Notes: a model not told the origin generated them from the letters alone. Positions 30,317-43,795 are shown, counted from the first letter of the stretch. The stretch: DNA of 64,000 nucleotides from Erwinia pyri (GCF_030758455.1 NZ_CP132353.1:434001-498000); one strand, 5' to 3'. Numbers and translations: made by a program.

Positions 30317-30871
30317 TCAGGGCTGGCTTTCACTCTCCTGAGCCAGATAGTCATCTTTCCAACGCACATAGTTGGCAGAAGAATAAAGAAGCCCCGCGAT
30401 CTCCTCCTCACTCAGCGGGCGCGCCTGCCTGACCGGGCTACCAAGATAGAGATATCCGCTGACCAGGCGTTTTCCCGGCGGTACTAAACTGCCAGCGCCT
30501 ATCATCACATCATCCTCTACCACCACGCCATCAAGCAAAATTGATCCCATTCCGACTAAAACGCGATTGCCGATCGTGCAGCCATGCAGCATAGCTTTAT
30601 GACCCACAGTGACATCTTCCCCAACGATCAGCGGATAGCCCTCAGGGTTATAAGATGACTTGTGGGTAACATGCAGCACGCTTCCATCCTGAATATTGCT
30701 GCGTTTGCCAATGACCACTCTGTTTACGTCACCGCGGATAGCGACCAGCGGCCAGATACTGACGTCATCCTGCAACTCCACTTCACCCACCACTACGCTT
30801 GAATCATCCACCATTACGCGCAGCCCCGACTGGGGGCTGTACTCTTTATAAGATCGTAGTTTCCCTGACAT
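30317..30871 (-). CDS. yrdA: Gamma-carbonic-anhydrase-like protein YrdA
   Basis: From the ATG at 30871, behind AGAGGTAGCT, the product is 184 residues, as in E. coli. It is a left-handed beta helix of hexapeptide repeats, with the zinc-binding His set in HVTHKSS and VGHKAMLHG. Structural relatives are gamma-carbonic anhydrases; catalytic activity is not established for this subgroup. The frame continues 46 codons upstream without a better start. Confidence 0.93.
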   Translation of the reverse strand: MSGKLRSYKEYSPQSGLRVMVDDSSVVVGEVELQDDVSIWPLVAIRGDVNRVVIGKRSNIQDGSVLHVTHKSSYNPEGYPLIVGEDVTVGHKAMLHGCTIGNRVLVGMGSILLDGVVVEDDVMIGAGSLVPPGKRLVSGYLYLGSPVRQARPLSEEEIAGLLYSSANYVRWKDDYLAQESESQP

Positions 30872-31030
30872 AGCTACCTCTGGTCTGAATAGGATCCCTG
30901 AAGGGTAGTGCGGCGAGGCTTCCGGGATCAATAACTCTTGCCGACTACGCTCCATTTTTGTGCGGATCGTCTGAGATCTCGGCGGAAAGAGTGAAAATCC
31001 AGCAACCAAACAGAAAGATCGAAAAAACCC
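30872..31030 (+). other. DNA upstream of the rRNA promoters
   Basis: No gene is seen between yrdA and the rRNA P1 promoter. The last 40 bases before the -35 are A-rich (accaaacagaaa, gatcgaaaaaa) and look like an UP element. Fis sites would be expected further upstream; Fis itself is encoded at 42509. No unambiguous Fis site could be marked by eye. Confidence 0.5.
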
Positions 31031-31066
31031 TTGTGCTCTGAAACGGGATCCCTATAATGCGCCTCC
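31031..31066 (+). promoter_or_regulatory. rRNA operon promoter P1
   Basis: TTGTGC (31031-31036) and TATAAT (31053-31058) are 16 bp apart, followed by the GCGCCTCC discriminator. This is the arrangement of E. coli rrn P1 promoters, which respond to ppGpp/DksA, initiating NTP levels and Fis. Confidence 0.9.
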
Positions 31067-31151
31067 ATCGACACGGAACAACGGCTTACCGGCCGCCGGG
31101 TTGAGAGGGTCAGGAAGCTGAACCGCCGGAGAAAAACTTCTGAAAATGTTG

Positions 31152-31179
31152 TTGACTCCGAAGGAGGAAAGCGTAATAT
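31152..31179 (+). promoter_or_regulatory. rRNA operon promoter P2
   Basis: TTGACT (31152-31157) and TAATAT (31174-31179) are 16 bp apart and about 120 bp after P1, as in E. coli rrn operons. Confidence 0.85.
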
Positions 31180-31196
31180 ACGCCACCTCGCAGTAA

Positions 31197-31230
31197 CGCC
31201 TCAGGGCGCTTACCGCAACGCTCTTTAACA
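31197..31230 (+). promoter_or_regulatory. rRNA antitermination site boxB-boxA
   Basis: CGCC-tcag-GGCG (31197-31208) forms the small boxB-like hairpin; CGCTCTTTAACA (31219-31230) is boxA, the NusB-S10 binding site. Confidence 0.85.
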
Positions 31231-31235
31231 ATTTA

Positions 31236-31256
31236 TCAGACAATCTGTGTGGGCAC
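31236..31256 (+). other. 16S rRNA processing stem, 5' arm
   Basis: These 21 bases are complementary to 32949-32969 with one G-U pair, forming the long stem in which RNase III releases the 16S precursor. Confidence 0.85.
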
Positions 31257-31384
31257 TCGCAGGATTGATATCAGCGCCGCAAGGCGCAGAAAATATCAAG
31301 TCTTAAGAGTGAACACATAATGAAATTCATTATGAGTGTTTTACACTTGAGCATCGCTGCACTTGTTGCAGCAAATCGAACTTT

Positions 31385-32926
<1,542 letters not shown>

Positions 32927-32948
32927 CCTGAAGATACTTTCCCGCGTA

Positions 32949-32969
32949 GTGCTCACACAGATTGTCTGA
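32949..32969 (+). other. 16S rRNA processing stem, 3' arm
   Basis: This arm pairs with 31236-31256 (20 Watson-Crick pairs and one G-U), bringing the ends of pre-16S together. Confidence 0.85.
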
Positions 32970-33000
32970 TGAAAAAGTAACGAGCAGAAAAAACCTCTAC

Positions 33001-33077
<77 letters not shown>

Positions 33078-33256
33078 AATTCTTTCCTGTCCCGCGTTGT
33101 GACTTCACTTGCATAGCGAACTATGCGGCGCGAAGCCACGCCTTGTTCAGAAAAGAATTACATTCCTCCCAAAGAGTGATGTCCTCAACGTGTTTTCCGT
33201 AAGGAAAAGAACGTAATCAGTTGAGTGGTAGTAGATGGTCTCTGCAGTAACTGTAT

Positions 33257-33332
33257 GGGGCTATAGCTCAGCTGGGAGAGCGCCTGCCTTGCACGCAGGA
33301 GGTCAGCGGTTCGATCCCGCTTAGCTCCACCA
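33257..33332 (+). tRNA. alaT: tRNA-Ala (TGC)
   Basis: The 76 base gene starts GGGGCTATAGCTCAGCTGGG, has anticodon TGC at 33290-33292 and encodes CCA. The Ile-Ala pair in the 16S-23S spacer matches E. coli rrnA, D and H. The symbol is by analogy. Confidence 0.97.
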
Positions 33333-33390
33333 TGCAGTTTACTCAAAAATACTTCAGAGCGTACCGGCAACGGTGTGCTGCGAAGTATTA

Positions 33391-33402
33391 TGCTCTTTAA
33401 CA
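33391..33402 (+). promoter_or_regulatory. Second boxA, ahead of 23S rRNA
   Basis: TGCTCTTTAACA repeats the boxA sequence in the spacer between tRNA-Ala and 23S, as in other enteric rRNA operons, and would renew antitermination. Confidence 0.85.
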
Positions 33403-33533
33403 ATCCGGAACAAGCTGAAAATTGAAACGACGCGTCGTGTTCATTCTCCGTAATAAGAATGAATAAGCGATGCGTTCGAGTCTCTCAAATGCTTACAACA
33501 GACAGTGTTCTTCGGGACGCTTGTGGGTTGTGA

Positions 33534-36437
<2,904 letters not shown>

Positions 36438-36544
36438 ACAACACCAGAAGCGTTCTGGTGAGCGTCTGAGAGACGCAACAGAGATTTTCAGCTTGTGACG
36501 GATTGATTTACGCGGCCTGCGAGGGCGGCGTGAATGACAGAATC

Positions 36545-36664
36545 TGCCTGGCGGCTTTAGCGCGGTGGTCCCACCTGACCCCATGCCGAACTCAGAAGTG
36601 AAACGCCGTAGCGCCGATGGTAGTGTGGGGTCTCCCCATGCGAGAGTAGGGAACTGCCAGGCAT
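36545..36664 (+). rRNA. rrf: 5S ribosomal RNA
   Basis: The 120 base gene runs from TGCCTGGCGGC to CTGCCAGGCAT and differs from E. coli at only a few positions near its 5' end (tttag for cagtag). No distal tRNA or second 5S follows, unlike E. coli rrnD, which occupies the same chromosomal context. Confidence 0.98.
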
Positions 36665-36678
36665 TAAATAAAGCACTG

Positions 36679-36706
36679 ACCCCGACCGCAAGGCCGGGGT
36701 TTTTTG
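36679..36706 (+). terminator. rRNA operon terminator
   Basis: ACCCCG (36679-36684) pairs with CGGGGT (36695-36700) and leads into six Ts, 15 bases after 5S rRNA. Confidence 0.9.
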
Positions 36707-36791
36707 CGTCTGCGTGCCGTGAAAATGTGCAGGGCGGGAGAGGGTCCGCAGGTCAGGCGCACTGCCTCACCGGCGCAGAAGAATAACGAAA

Positions 36792-36821
36792 GGGCCCCGC
36801 GCTGACGCACGGGGCCCTTTT
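36792..36821. terminator. Second hairpin terminator after the rRNA operon
   Basis: GGGCCCCG (36792-36799) pairs perfectly with CGGGGCCC (36810-36817) and ends in four Ts. It backs up the first terminator. Confidence 0.75.
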
Positions 36822-36830
36822 AATGCATAT

Positions 36831-36862
36831 AAAAAAGCCCCGACAATATGTCAGGGCTGGTT
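36831..36862 (-). terminator. aapJQMP operon terminator
   Basis: AGCCC-c-GACA (36836-36845) pairs with TGTC-a-GGGCT (36849-36858). Read on the minus strand it is followed by six Ts, so it ends the aap operon 30 bases after aapP. The plus-strand flank ggtttta could act on leftover rRNA transcripts. Confidence 0.75.
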
Positions 36863-36892
36863 TTATGAAGTACTTTGGGAGGGTTATCTCCC

Positions 36893-37654
36893 TTAATGGA
36901 TAACCTGCGAAAGAAAAGCGCGGGTACGTTCAGACTTCGGATTGGAGAAGAACTCCTGCGGCGGAGCTTGCTCGACGATCTCGCCTCGATCCATAAAGAT
37001 CACCCGATCTGCAACGGTACGGGCAAAGCCCATCTCATGCGTTACGCAAAGCATAGTCATACCGTCTTCCGCCAGACCAATCATGGTATCAAGCACTTCC
37101 TTCACCATTTCAGGATCCAGCGCTGATGTAGGCTCATCGAACAGCATAATTTTGGGTTTCATACAGAGAGAGCGGGCAATCGCCACACGCTGCTGCTGGC
37201 CGCCCGACAACTGGCCGGGAAATTTGTGCGCATGCTCAGCGATACGCACGCGCTCCAGGTAATGCATGGCCAGCGCCTCAGCTTCCTTCTTCGGTGTTTT
37301 GCGCACCCATATAGGTGCCAGCGTACAGTTCTGCAGCACGCTCAGGTGAGGGAACAGGTTAAAGTGCTGAAATACCATGCCGACTTCAGTACGCACCCGT
37401 TCAATATTCCGCAAATCGTCGTTTAAGTGAATACCGTCAACCACAATACGGCCTTGTTGATGCTCTTCCAGATGATTGATACAGCGAATGGTCGTGGACT
37501 TTCCTGAGCCGGAAGGGCCACAGAGTACGATGCGCTCACGCGGTTTAACATGCAAATTGATATCTTTCAGCACGTGAAACTGCCCGTACCACTTGTTAAC
37601 GTTCTCGAGCGTAATCATCATCGCGTCGACGGATTGGATCATAGGTTGTGTCAT
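36893..37654 (-). CDS. aapP: General L-amino-acid ABC transporter ATPase
   Basis: The 253-residue protein is the ATPase of a polar amino-acid importer (YhdZ in E. coli). Walker [10 protein letters not shown] is at 46-54, signature LSGGQ at 149-153 and Walker B FDEP near 172-175, followed by the H-loop HEMGFAR. The closest characterised system is Rhizobium AapJQMP, which transports many L-amino acids. It is the last gene of the operon, 8 bases after aapM. Confidence 0.95.
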   Translation of the reverse strand: MTQPMIQSVDAMMITLENVNKWYGQFHVLKDINLHVKPRERIVLCGPSGSGKSTTIRCINHLEEHQQGRIVVDGIHLNDDLRNIERVRTEVGMVFQHFNLFPHLSVLQNCTLAPIWVRKTPKKEAEALAMHYLERVRIAEHAHKFPGQLSGGQQQRVAIARSLCMKPKIMLFDEPTSALDPEMVKEVLDTMIGLAEDGMTMLCVTHEMGFARTVADRVIFMDRGEIVEQAPPQEFFSNPKSERTRAFLSQVIH

Positions 37655-37662
37655 TTTAAGCC

Positions 37663-38763
37663 TCAGTGCGGTGCACGCCCGGTGTGAAAACGCTTCTCCA
37701 GATACTGGCTATAGCGCGACATGCTAAAACAGAAAATCCAGTAAACCAGTGCGGCAAAAACGTAGCCTTCGGTAGACATTCCCAGCCATGCAGGGTCCAC
37801 GGTGGCTTGCTGCACGCTGCTGAACAGGTCAAACAGGCCGATGATGATCACCAGGCTGGTATCTTTAAACAGTGCAATAATGGTATTAACCAGTCCAGGG
37901 ATCACCATCTTCAGCGCCTGGGGCAGGATAACCAGCCCCTGCGTCTTCCAGTAACCCAGCGCCAGTGATTCCGCCGCTTCATACTGACCCTTTGGCAAAG
38001 CCTGCAGGCCGCCACGTACCACTTCCGCCACATAGGCCGACTGGAACAGGATGACGCCGACCAGCGCACGGATCAGTTTGTCGATACTGCTTCCTTCAGA
38101 CATAAACAGCGGCAGCATGACCGAGGACATAAAGAGCACGGTAATCAGCGGCACGCCACGCCAGAATTCAATAAAGATGATGGAGAGAGAGCGAACCACC
38201 GGCATTGTCGAACGTCGGCCCAAAGCCAGTAAAATTCCAAGCGGCAGCGCCCCTGCAATGCCTACCGAAGCGATAATCAGCGTCAGCGTTAATCCGCCCC
38301 ATTGACGCGTCTCAACGCGTTCCAGACCGAAGAACCCCCCGTACAGCAAAAACCAGACAATTATCGGATAGGCCACAACCCAGGCGGCAATATAGAGTCC
38401 GCGACGAGGCAGGCTTTTCAGAAACATTGGAACAATCGAAGCAAGGCCAATAATCAGTGCCAGATTGATGCGCCAGCGCAGCTCATGGGGATAAAGCCCA
38501 TACATAAACTGGCCGAAGCGTGCATGGATAAACACCCAACATGCGCCTTCCTTGGTACAGTCCGCCCGCGTGGTACCGAACCAGTTAGCCTGGAAAATAA
38601 GCCAGTTAAGAGCAGGGGGGATCACTGTCCAGATCACCCAGAGACAGAACAGCGTCAGCAGGGAGTTACCCCAGCTTGAGAACAGATTTTTTCTTGCCCA
38701 GCTGACGGTGCGGGAAAACGCGTTAGTCGGCACCGGCGGGGTTTCATGTGTAGCTAAAGTCAT
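37663..38763 (-). CDS. aapM: General L-amino-acid ABC transporter permease AapM
   Basis: This 366-residue inner-membrane protein (YhdY in E. coli) has an N-terminal membrane segment near residue 40, a large insert, and the amino-acid permease core (about 165-360) with the EAA-like loop [22 protein letters not shown] (shown as a region near 285-305). It pairs with AapQ to form the channel. Length is one residue off E. coli YhdY. Confidence 0.95.
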   Translation of the reverse strand: MTLATHETPPVPTNAFSRTVSWARKNLFSSWGNSLLTLFCLWVIWTVIPPALNWLIFQANWFGTTRADCTKEGACWVFIHARFGQFMYGLYPHELRWRINLALIIGLASIVPMFLKSLPRRGLYIAAWVVAYPIIVWFLLYGGFFGLERVETRQWGGLTLTLIIASVGIAGALPLGILLALGRRSTMPVVRSLSIIFIEFWRGVPLITVLFMSSVMLPLFMSEGSSIDKLIRALVGVILFQSAYVAEVVRGGLQALPKGQYEAAESLALGYWKTQGLVILPQALKMVIPGLVNTIIALFKDTSLVIIIGLFDLFSSVQQATVDPAWLGMSTEGYVFAALVYWIFCFSMSRYSQYLEKRFHTGRAPH

Positions 38764-38778
38764 AATGATCCCGTTCCC

Positions 38779-39957
38779 TTAACGCTCAATCAGACGGATT
38801 TTGCGGTTATAAATATTCATTAACAGCGAAATCAGCAGGCTGATGATCAGATAGACACCCATGGTGATAGCGATAGTCTCGATTGCCTGACCGGTCTGGT
38901 TCAGTACCGTTCCTGCAAACAGCGAAACCATATCGGGATAGCCAATGGCTGCGGCGAGCGAGGAGTTCTTCACAATGTTCAGGTACTGACTGGTCAGTGG
39001 CGGAATAATCACCCGCATAGCCTGCGGAATAATCACCTGGCGCAGCGTAACGGGATTAGGCAAGCCTAACGAACGTGCGGCTTCATGTTGACCGTGTGGC
39101 ACTGACTGGATACCGGAGCGAATAACTTCAGCAATAAACGATGAGGTATAGATTGAGAGCGCCAGCGTCAGAGCCGCCAGCTCAGGTATCAGAGCAAACC
39201 CGCCGCGGAAGTTAAAACCGCGTAGCTGAGGCACATCCCAATGCATGGCAGCGCCGAAGGTGAAATGCGCAACCAGCGGGAAGAGAATCAGCATTATAAC
39301 GGTAGCTGGCCATGTACGGCGCAGTTGACCCGTTTTCAACTGATATACCCGGTTATAACGGAACAGGGCCAGGGTTCCTGCAATCGCTAACAGCACGGCA
39401 ATCACAAATGGCCAGGTGCCTGGAGCATATTCAGGCCATGGAATATAGAGACCCCGGTTACTGACGAAAGCTAAATCAAACGCATTTACGGCCTGACGCG
39501 GCCCCGGCAAATTGCGTAATACAGCAAAGTACCAGAAGAAAATCTGCAGCAATGGCGGGATGTTGCGGAAAGTTTCGATGTAGATATTAGAGATTTTCCG
39601 CAGCAGCCAGTTGTCTGACAAACGCGCAAGGCCAATGAAGAAGCCCAGAAAAGAGGCAAAAACGATACAGAGTGCAGAGACCAGCAGCGTATTAGTTAAA
39701 CCGACGAGGAATACCCGGGCGTAAGTATCACCCTCCGTATACTCGATTAAGTGCTGAACAATACCAAAGCCAGCGCTACGTTCAAGGAAGCCAAAACCGG
39801 AAGTAATGCCGCGGTTTGCCAGGTTGAGGACGGTATTATGAACCAGATACCCCGCCACACCTAAAACAACGACAATCGCAATGATCTGGTACAGCCAGGC
39901 GCGCACCGCAGGATTGCTGAATGAAAAATCCCTTTTTACGGTTGGGCGTTGAGACAT
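38779..39957 (-). CDS. aapQ: General L-amino-acid ABC transporter permease AapQ
   Basis: This 392-residue inner-membrane protein (YhdX in E. coli) has a long insert between its first three and last membrane segments and an EAA loop, EAARSLGLPNPVTLRQVIIPQA, near residue 315. It forms a heterodimer with AapM. It lies 68 bases after aapJ and 15 before aapM. Confidence 0.95.
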   Translation of the reverse strand: MSQRPTVKRDFSFSNPAVRAWLYQIIAIVVVLGVAGYLVHNTVLNLANRGITSGFGFLERSAGFGIVQHLIEYTEGDTYARVFLVGLTNTLLVSALCIVFASFLGFFIGLARLSDNWLLRKISNIYIETFRNIPPLLQIFFWYFAVLRNLPGPRQAVNAFDLAFVSNRGLYIPWPEYAPGTWPFVIAVLLAIAGTLALFRYNRVYQLKTGQLRRTWPATVIMLILFPLVAHFTFGAAMHWDVPQLRGFNFRGGFALIPELAALTLALSIYTSSFIAEVIRSGIQSVPHGQHEAARSLGLPNPVTLRQVIIPQAMRVIIPPLTSQYLNIVKNSSLAAAIGYPDMVSLFAGTVLNQTGQAIETIAITMGVYLIISLLISLLMNIYNRKIRLIER

Positions 39958-40025
39958 GTTGAAACCTCAGTGACGACAATTCTGACGAAGGCGCCGGCGA
40001 ACCGGCGCCCTGTTAACGGAAGGAA

Positions 40026-41051
40026 TTAACGTACTGGCGGAGCGTACTGAATGCCGCCTTTGTTCCAGAGGGCATTCTGGCCACGGGCAATTTTCAGCTG
40101 GCTGTCTTTACCGACGTTGCGGTCAAAGATTTCCTGATAGTTGCCAACCTGCTTAACGATGTTATAGGCCCATTTGTTGTCCAGCTTCAGATCTTTACCG
40201 AAGTCGCCTTCCGAGCCTAACAGGTGTGCCATATCAGGCGTGGTAGGTTTGGCTGCCATCTGATCAACGTTTTTCGAGGTAATGCCCATCTCTTCTGCAT
40301 TCAGCATAGCGAACAGAGACCATTTCACGATGGTGAACCAGTCATCATCACCACGGCGCACAACCGGTCCCAGCGGTTCTTTAGAGATCACTTCTGGCAG
40401 AACGATAAATTCGTTTGGCTTGCCGAGTTTGATACGCAGTGCGTAGAGCTGCGACTGGTCAGAAGCCAGCGTGTCGCAGCGGCCGGTATCCAGCGCTTTA
40501 GCGGATTCGTCAGAACGATCGAAGGTGACCGGGGTGTACTGCATGTTATTGGCTTTAAAGTAGTCCGCCACGTTCAGCTCGGTATCAGTACCGGCCTGAA
40601 TGCAAACGGTTGCGCCATCGAGCTCTTTAGCGCTTTTAAGGCCTGCTTTCTGGTGAGTCAGGAAGCCGATGCCGTCGTAGTAGTTTACGCCGGCAAAAAT
40701 GAAGCCCATGCCGCCATCGCGGGCAGAAGTCCAGGTGGTGTTACGGGAAAGAATGTCCACTTCGCCAGACTGCAGTGCGGTGAAACGCTCTTTGGCGGTC
40801 AGTGGGGTGTACTTCACTTTATTTGCATCACCAAACACAGCCGCCGCTGCTGCACGGCAAACATCCACGTCGATACCGCTGAACTTACCGCTGGCATCTG
40901 CAAAAGAGAAGCCAGGAAGACCATCACTGATACCGCACTGAACAAAGCCTTTCTTCTTAATGGCATCCAGGGTGGCGCCGGCATGAGCCTGATTCGCAAC
41001 TGCAAACAGCGCTGCAGCGGCAACCAAAGTGGAGAGCATCATTTTTTTCAT
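40026..41051 (-). CDS. aapJ: General L-amino-acid-binding periplasmic protein
   Basis: The 341-residue precursor has a signal peptide cut after NQAHA (residue 24) and a type 3 solute-binding fold (SBP_bac_3): GFSFADASGKFSGIDVDVCRA, TALQSGEVDILSRNTTWT (given in part as motifs). It feeds AapQMP. It is the first gene of the operon and lies behind a sigma-54-type promoter, which points to nitrogen control. Confidence 0.95.
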   Translation of the reverse strand: MKKMMLSTLVAAAALFAVANQAHAGATLDAIKKKGFVQCGISDGLPGFSFADASGKFSGIDVDVCRAAAAAVFGDANKVKYTPLTAKERFTALQSGEVDILSRNTTWTSARDGGMGFIFAGVNYYDGIGFLTHQKAGLKSAKELDGATVCIQAGTDTELNVADYFKANNMQYTPVTFDRSDESAKALDTGRCDTLASDQSQLYALRIKLGKPNEFIVLPEVISKEPLGPVVRRGDDDWFTIVKWSLFAMLNAEEMGITSKNVDQMAAKPTTPDMAHLLGSEGDFGKDLKLDNKWAYNIVKQVGNYQEIFDRNVGKDSQLKIARGQNALWNKGGIQYAPPVR

Positions 41052-41140
41052 AAAGCATCCTGTGTGGCGAAATCGTTTTTATGTTTAACGCACGCTGTGG
41101 TGCACTTTTCCTGTCTGTGGCAAGAAGCCATCCACGACAC

Positions 41141-41156
41141 TGCAAAGGTAATGCCA
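41141..41156 (-). promoter_or_regulatory. Sigma-54 (RpoN) promoter of aapJ
   Basis: On the minus strand the sequence TGGCATTACCTTTGCA fits the -24/-12 consensus TGGCACGNNNNTTGCA with exact GG-to-GC spacing; only two consensus positions and one weak base differ. The start would be about 79 bases ahead of the aapJ ATG. A TGGTGCA half-site for NtrC lies about 115 bp further upstream. Confidence 0.7.
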
Positions 41157-41348
41157 AAATTGCAGAGCCCTGAATTTGTTGGAAAGGTTTGCTAATAATT
41201 AGAAGCGTCTGGAAAGTTTGCTTAATATCGCGCACTACAGGGGGGCAAAAACAGGTGGGGCGGTCACAAATGGTGCAACTTGTTTCACTATATGAAAGCA
41301 ATGTGAGCAAAAGCGTGATTTATGTTTCAGGATTGTAATATTGGGCGT

Positions 41349-41381
41349 GTGCTCCAGCTCAGCAAGAGTGAGCTGGAGCAC
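41349..41381 (-). terminator. Strong hairpin after lpxP
   Basis: GTGCTCCAGCTCA (41349-41361) pairs perfectly with TGAGCTGGAGCAC (41369-41381). It lies 18 bases after the lpxP stop on the minus strand. No T run follows on either strand, so it may stabilise the message rather than end it alone. Confidence 0.5.
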
Positions 41382-41399
41382 AACTATGACCAGAAAGGA

Positions 41400-42320
41400 T
41401 CAATAAAGAGAGTTTGCGCCATCCGGGCGGGTTTTAAAACGGCGATGGAGCCACATATATTGATTGGGCGCGCGCATGATTTCGCGCTCAATAACCTTAT
41501 TCATATAGGCTGCTGCCTGCTGCTCATCACCAATAGGGTATTCCTTGAGCTCGGGTTGGATAACCAGCTCATAACCGCTGCCGTCCTCATTACGGATCAG
41601 GACTACGGTAATCATTGCCGGTTTCGCCATACGGGCAATCATCCATGTTCCGCTGGTGGTAGCCGCCTGTGGAACGGCAAACAGCGGAGCGAAAACACTG
41701 CCCTTAGGGCCATAGTCCTGATCGGGAGCAAACCAGACTGCTTCGCCCTGTTTCAACGCCTGAACCATTCCACGCAGATCGCGACGGTTGATCATCGCTT
41801 TATTAGAACGCATGCGACCTTTGGTCTGCACCCACTCCATCAATTTATTATTGTGCGGGCGGTACATCGCCATCATCGGCTGGCAAAGCCCCATCGCCCG
41901 TCCACCCAATTCGAGGGACATAAAATGGACGCCAATGATCAGGGCGCCACGACCTTCTTCCTGCGCCGCTTTAAGGTTATGCAGGCCATTGACCGTAAAC
42001 CAGCGTTTAACCCGGTTGTCCGACCAGAACCAGGCCATGCCTGTTTCTAACAGGCCCATGCCCAGCGACTCAAAATTTTTCACAATCCGCGCTTCAAGCT
42101 GATCGGCAGGCATATCAGGGAAGCAGAGTTCAAGATTACGGCGAGTAATACGGATCCGGCGTTTCAGGAAACGCATCGAAGTGCGGCCCATCCAGGTTCC
42201 CAGCTTTTGCAGCAGCGGAAAGGGCAGTTGAACCAGCAAAAAAAGAAATCCCACTCCTGCCCAGGTTAGCCAGTAACGTGGGTGCAGTAAGCTGCGGGTG
42301 AAACTCGGGGAAGACTTCAT
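41400..42320 (-). CDS. lpxP: Lipid A palmitoleoyl acyltransferase LpxP
   Basis: From the ATG at 42320 the product is 306 residues, the E. coli LpxP length. It belongs to the LpxL/LpxM/LpxP late acyltransferases, with one N-terminal membrane anchor (about 20-40) and the catalytic His132-x4-Glu137 (HFMSLE). GLCQPMMAMYRPHNN and RRFKTRPDGANSLY favour LpxP over LpxL. In E. coli LpxP replaces laurate with palmitoleate after cold shock. A LpxL role cannot be excluded without the rest of the genome. Confidence 0.88.
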   Translation of the reverse strand: MKSSPSFTRSLLHPRYWLTWAGVGFLFLLVQLPFPLLQKLGTWMGRTSMRFLKRRIRITRRNLELCFPDMPADQLEARIVKNFESLGMGLLETGMAWFWSDNRVKRWFTVNGLHNLKAAQEEGRGALIIGVHFMSLELGGRAMGLCQPMMAMYRPHNNKLMEWVQTKGRMRSNKAMINRRDLRGMVQALKQGEAVWFAPDQDYGPKGSVFAPLFAVPQAATTSGTWMIARMAKPAMITVVLIRNEDGSGYELVIQPELKEYPIGDEQQAAAYMNKVIEREIMRAPNQYMWLHRRFKTRPDGANSLY

Positions 42321-42458
42321 AATTCTCTCTTTAGACATGCATAGGGTATGTAGCGCCAAAGGACGCGATACATAACTCTGACAACTTTATTGGCAGGAAG
42401 TTGAACCTGGTGCTTCTGATTTACACAATCAAGACAATTCTGGTGATGCAGAGGATAT

Positions 42459-42487
42459 AAAAAAGGCGCTAACAGTACGGTAGCGCC
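42459..42487 (-). terminator. fis terminator
   Basis: GGCGCTA (42465-42471) pairs with TAGCGCC (42481-42487); on the minus strand six Ts follow. It lies 21 bases after the fis stop. Confidence 0.85.
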
Positions 42488-42508
42488 TCCATCACAATGA
42501 ACCGAAAC

Positions 42509-42805
42509 TTAGTTCATGCCGTATTTTTTCAGTTTCTTACGCAGTGTACCACGGTTGATGCCCATCATCAGGGCCGCACGGGTCTGGTTGCCACGGGTGT
42601 ATTGCATCACCATGTCCAACAAAGGCTGTTCTACTTCAGCCAGTACCAGCTCATACAGGTCATTCACATCCTGACCATTCAGTTGAGCAAAATAGTTCTT
42701 CAGTGCCTGTTTGACCGAATCACGCAGTGGCTTTTGAGTCACCTGATCCTGTGAGTTTACGGTAGATACGGTCAGTACGTCAGAATTTACGCGTTGTTCG
42801 AACAT
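42509..42805 (-). CDS. fis: Nucleoid protein Fis
   Basis: The 98-residue protein appears identical to E. coli Fis. It has the N-terminal beta-hairpin arms, a dimerisation helix and a C-terminal helix-turn-helix ([20 protein letters not shown]). Fis bends DNA and activates rRNA P1 promoters. It is co-transcribed with dusB from the growth-rate-controlled promoter at 43834-43862, with 24 bases between the genes. Confidence 0.99.
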
Positions 42806-42829
42806 AGTTCTGTCAGCTCTTTATTTCTA

Positions 42830-43795
42830 TTAGGCAAGTTTTTCGAAGTATGCTTCCAACGCCTCCAGCTGTTCGCTGGCATCCTCTATGGCGTTGAATG
42901 TGCGCCGAAACTGGTCGTTTGGGGCGTGCTCCTGCAGATACCAGGAGACGTGCTTCCGGGCAATACGGTATCCCTTGCGATGACCATAAAAGTCGTGCAG
43001 TTCCCGTAGGTGCCCGATGAGCAAGCGCTTAACCTCAGCCAGTGGCATCGGTGCCAGCAGCTCCCCAGTGTCCAGATAATACTGGATTTCCCGGAAGATC
43101 CACGGTCTTCCCTGAGCCGCACGTCCTATCATCAGGGCATCTGCCCCCGTATAGTCGAGTACGGCTCTGGCTTTATGCGGGTCAGTGATGTCACCATTCG
43201 CGATAACGGGAATAGAGACATTCTGCTTAACTGTCCGAATGCTGTCGTATTCAGCTTCACCGTTGAACAAACACGCGCGAGTGCGTCCGTGAATGGTCAG
43301 GGCCTGAATACCGCAGCGCTCAGCCAATTGGGCAATCTCAACACAATTACGGTTTTCTGGATCCCAGCCGGTACGAATCTTCAGCGTAACGGGGACGTCA
43401 ACTGCATTCACTACCGCAGAGAGGATAGATTTCACCAACTCTGGGTGTTGCAACAGGGCAGACCCCGCCAGTTTGCGATTCACCTTTTTTGCCGGGCAGC
43501 CCATATTGATGTCAATAACCTGCGCGCCAGATGCAGCATTGATACGCGCGGCTTCCGCCATTTCATGAGGGTCACAGCCGGCAATTTGCACGGTACGAAT
43601 ACCGGGCTCATCACTGTGAACCATACGCAACCGGGATTTGTCCGTGGCCCAAACTTCAGGGTTTGATGACAACATCTCAGATACGGTCATACCAGCGCCC
43701 ATTGCATAACAAAGCGTCCGGAAAGGCCTGTCGGTGATCCCGGCCATTGGTGCTGCAATCAGACGATTACGAAGCTGGTGGTTTCCTATGCGCAT
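42830..43795 (-). CDS. dusB: tRNA-dihydrouridine synthase B
   Basis: From the ATG at 43795 the product is 321 residues, the E. coli length. It is an FMN TIM-barrel enzyme that reduces uridine in the tRNA D-loop. The catalytic Cys lies in [14 protein letters not shown] (near residue 100), and [14 protein letters not shown] near residue 12 binds FMN. The frame continues 28 codons upstream over the promoter and is not the start. Confidence 0.97.
   Translation of the reverse strand: MRIGNHQLRNRLIAAPMAGITDRPFRTLCYAMGAGMTVSEMLSSNPEVWATDKSRLRMVHSDEPGIRTVQIAGCDPHEMAEAARINAASGAQVIDINMGCPAKKVNRKLAGSALLQHPELVKSILSAVVNAVDVPVTLKIRTGWDPENRNCVEIAQLAERCGIQALTIHGRTRACLFNGEAEYDSIRTVKQNVSIPVIANGDITDPHKARAVLDYTGADALMIGRAAQGRPWIFREIQYYLDTGELLAPMPLAEVKRLLIGHLRELHDFYGHRKGYRIARKHVSWYLQEHAPNDQFRRTFNAIEDASEQLEALEAYFEKLA

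Larger units (their letters stand above)
41052..41399 (-). other. aapJ-lpxP intergenic region
   Basis: The 348 base gap has no gene on either strand. It holds the aapJ ribosome-binding site (CAGGATGCTTT), a sigma-54-type promoter (41141-41156), a TGGTGCA half-site (41271-41277), A/T-rich DNA between them, and a strong hairpin at 41349-41381 after lpxP. Confidence 0.6.

Noticed and set aside
30872..31009. Upstream extension of yrdA by 46 codons
   Set aside because: The ATG at 30871 has a good ribosome-binding site and matches the E. coli start and length.
41089..41104. GCAC/GTGC inverted repeat resembling an NtrC site
   Set aside because: Half-site spacing is one base short and it lies downstream of the sigma-54 promoter, an unlikely place for an enhancer.
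40224..41195. A 323-codon open frame on the plus strand across aapJ
   Set aside because: It is antisense to a clear binding-protein gene, has a low-complexity His/Cys-rich translation and no family resemblance.
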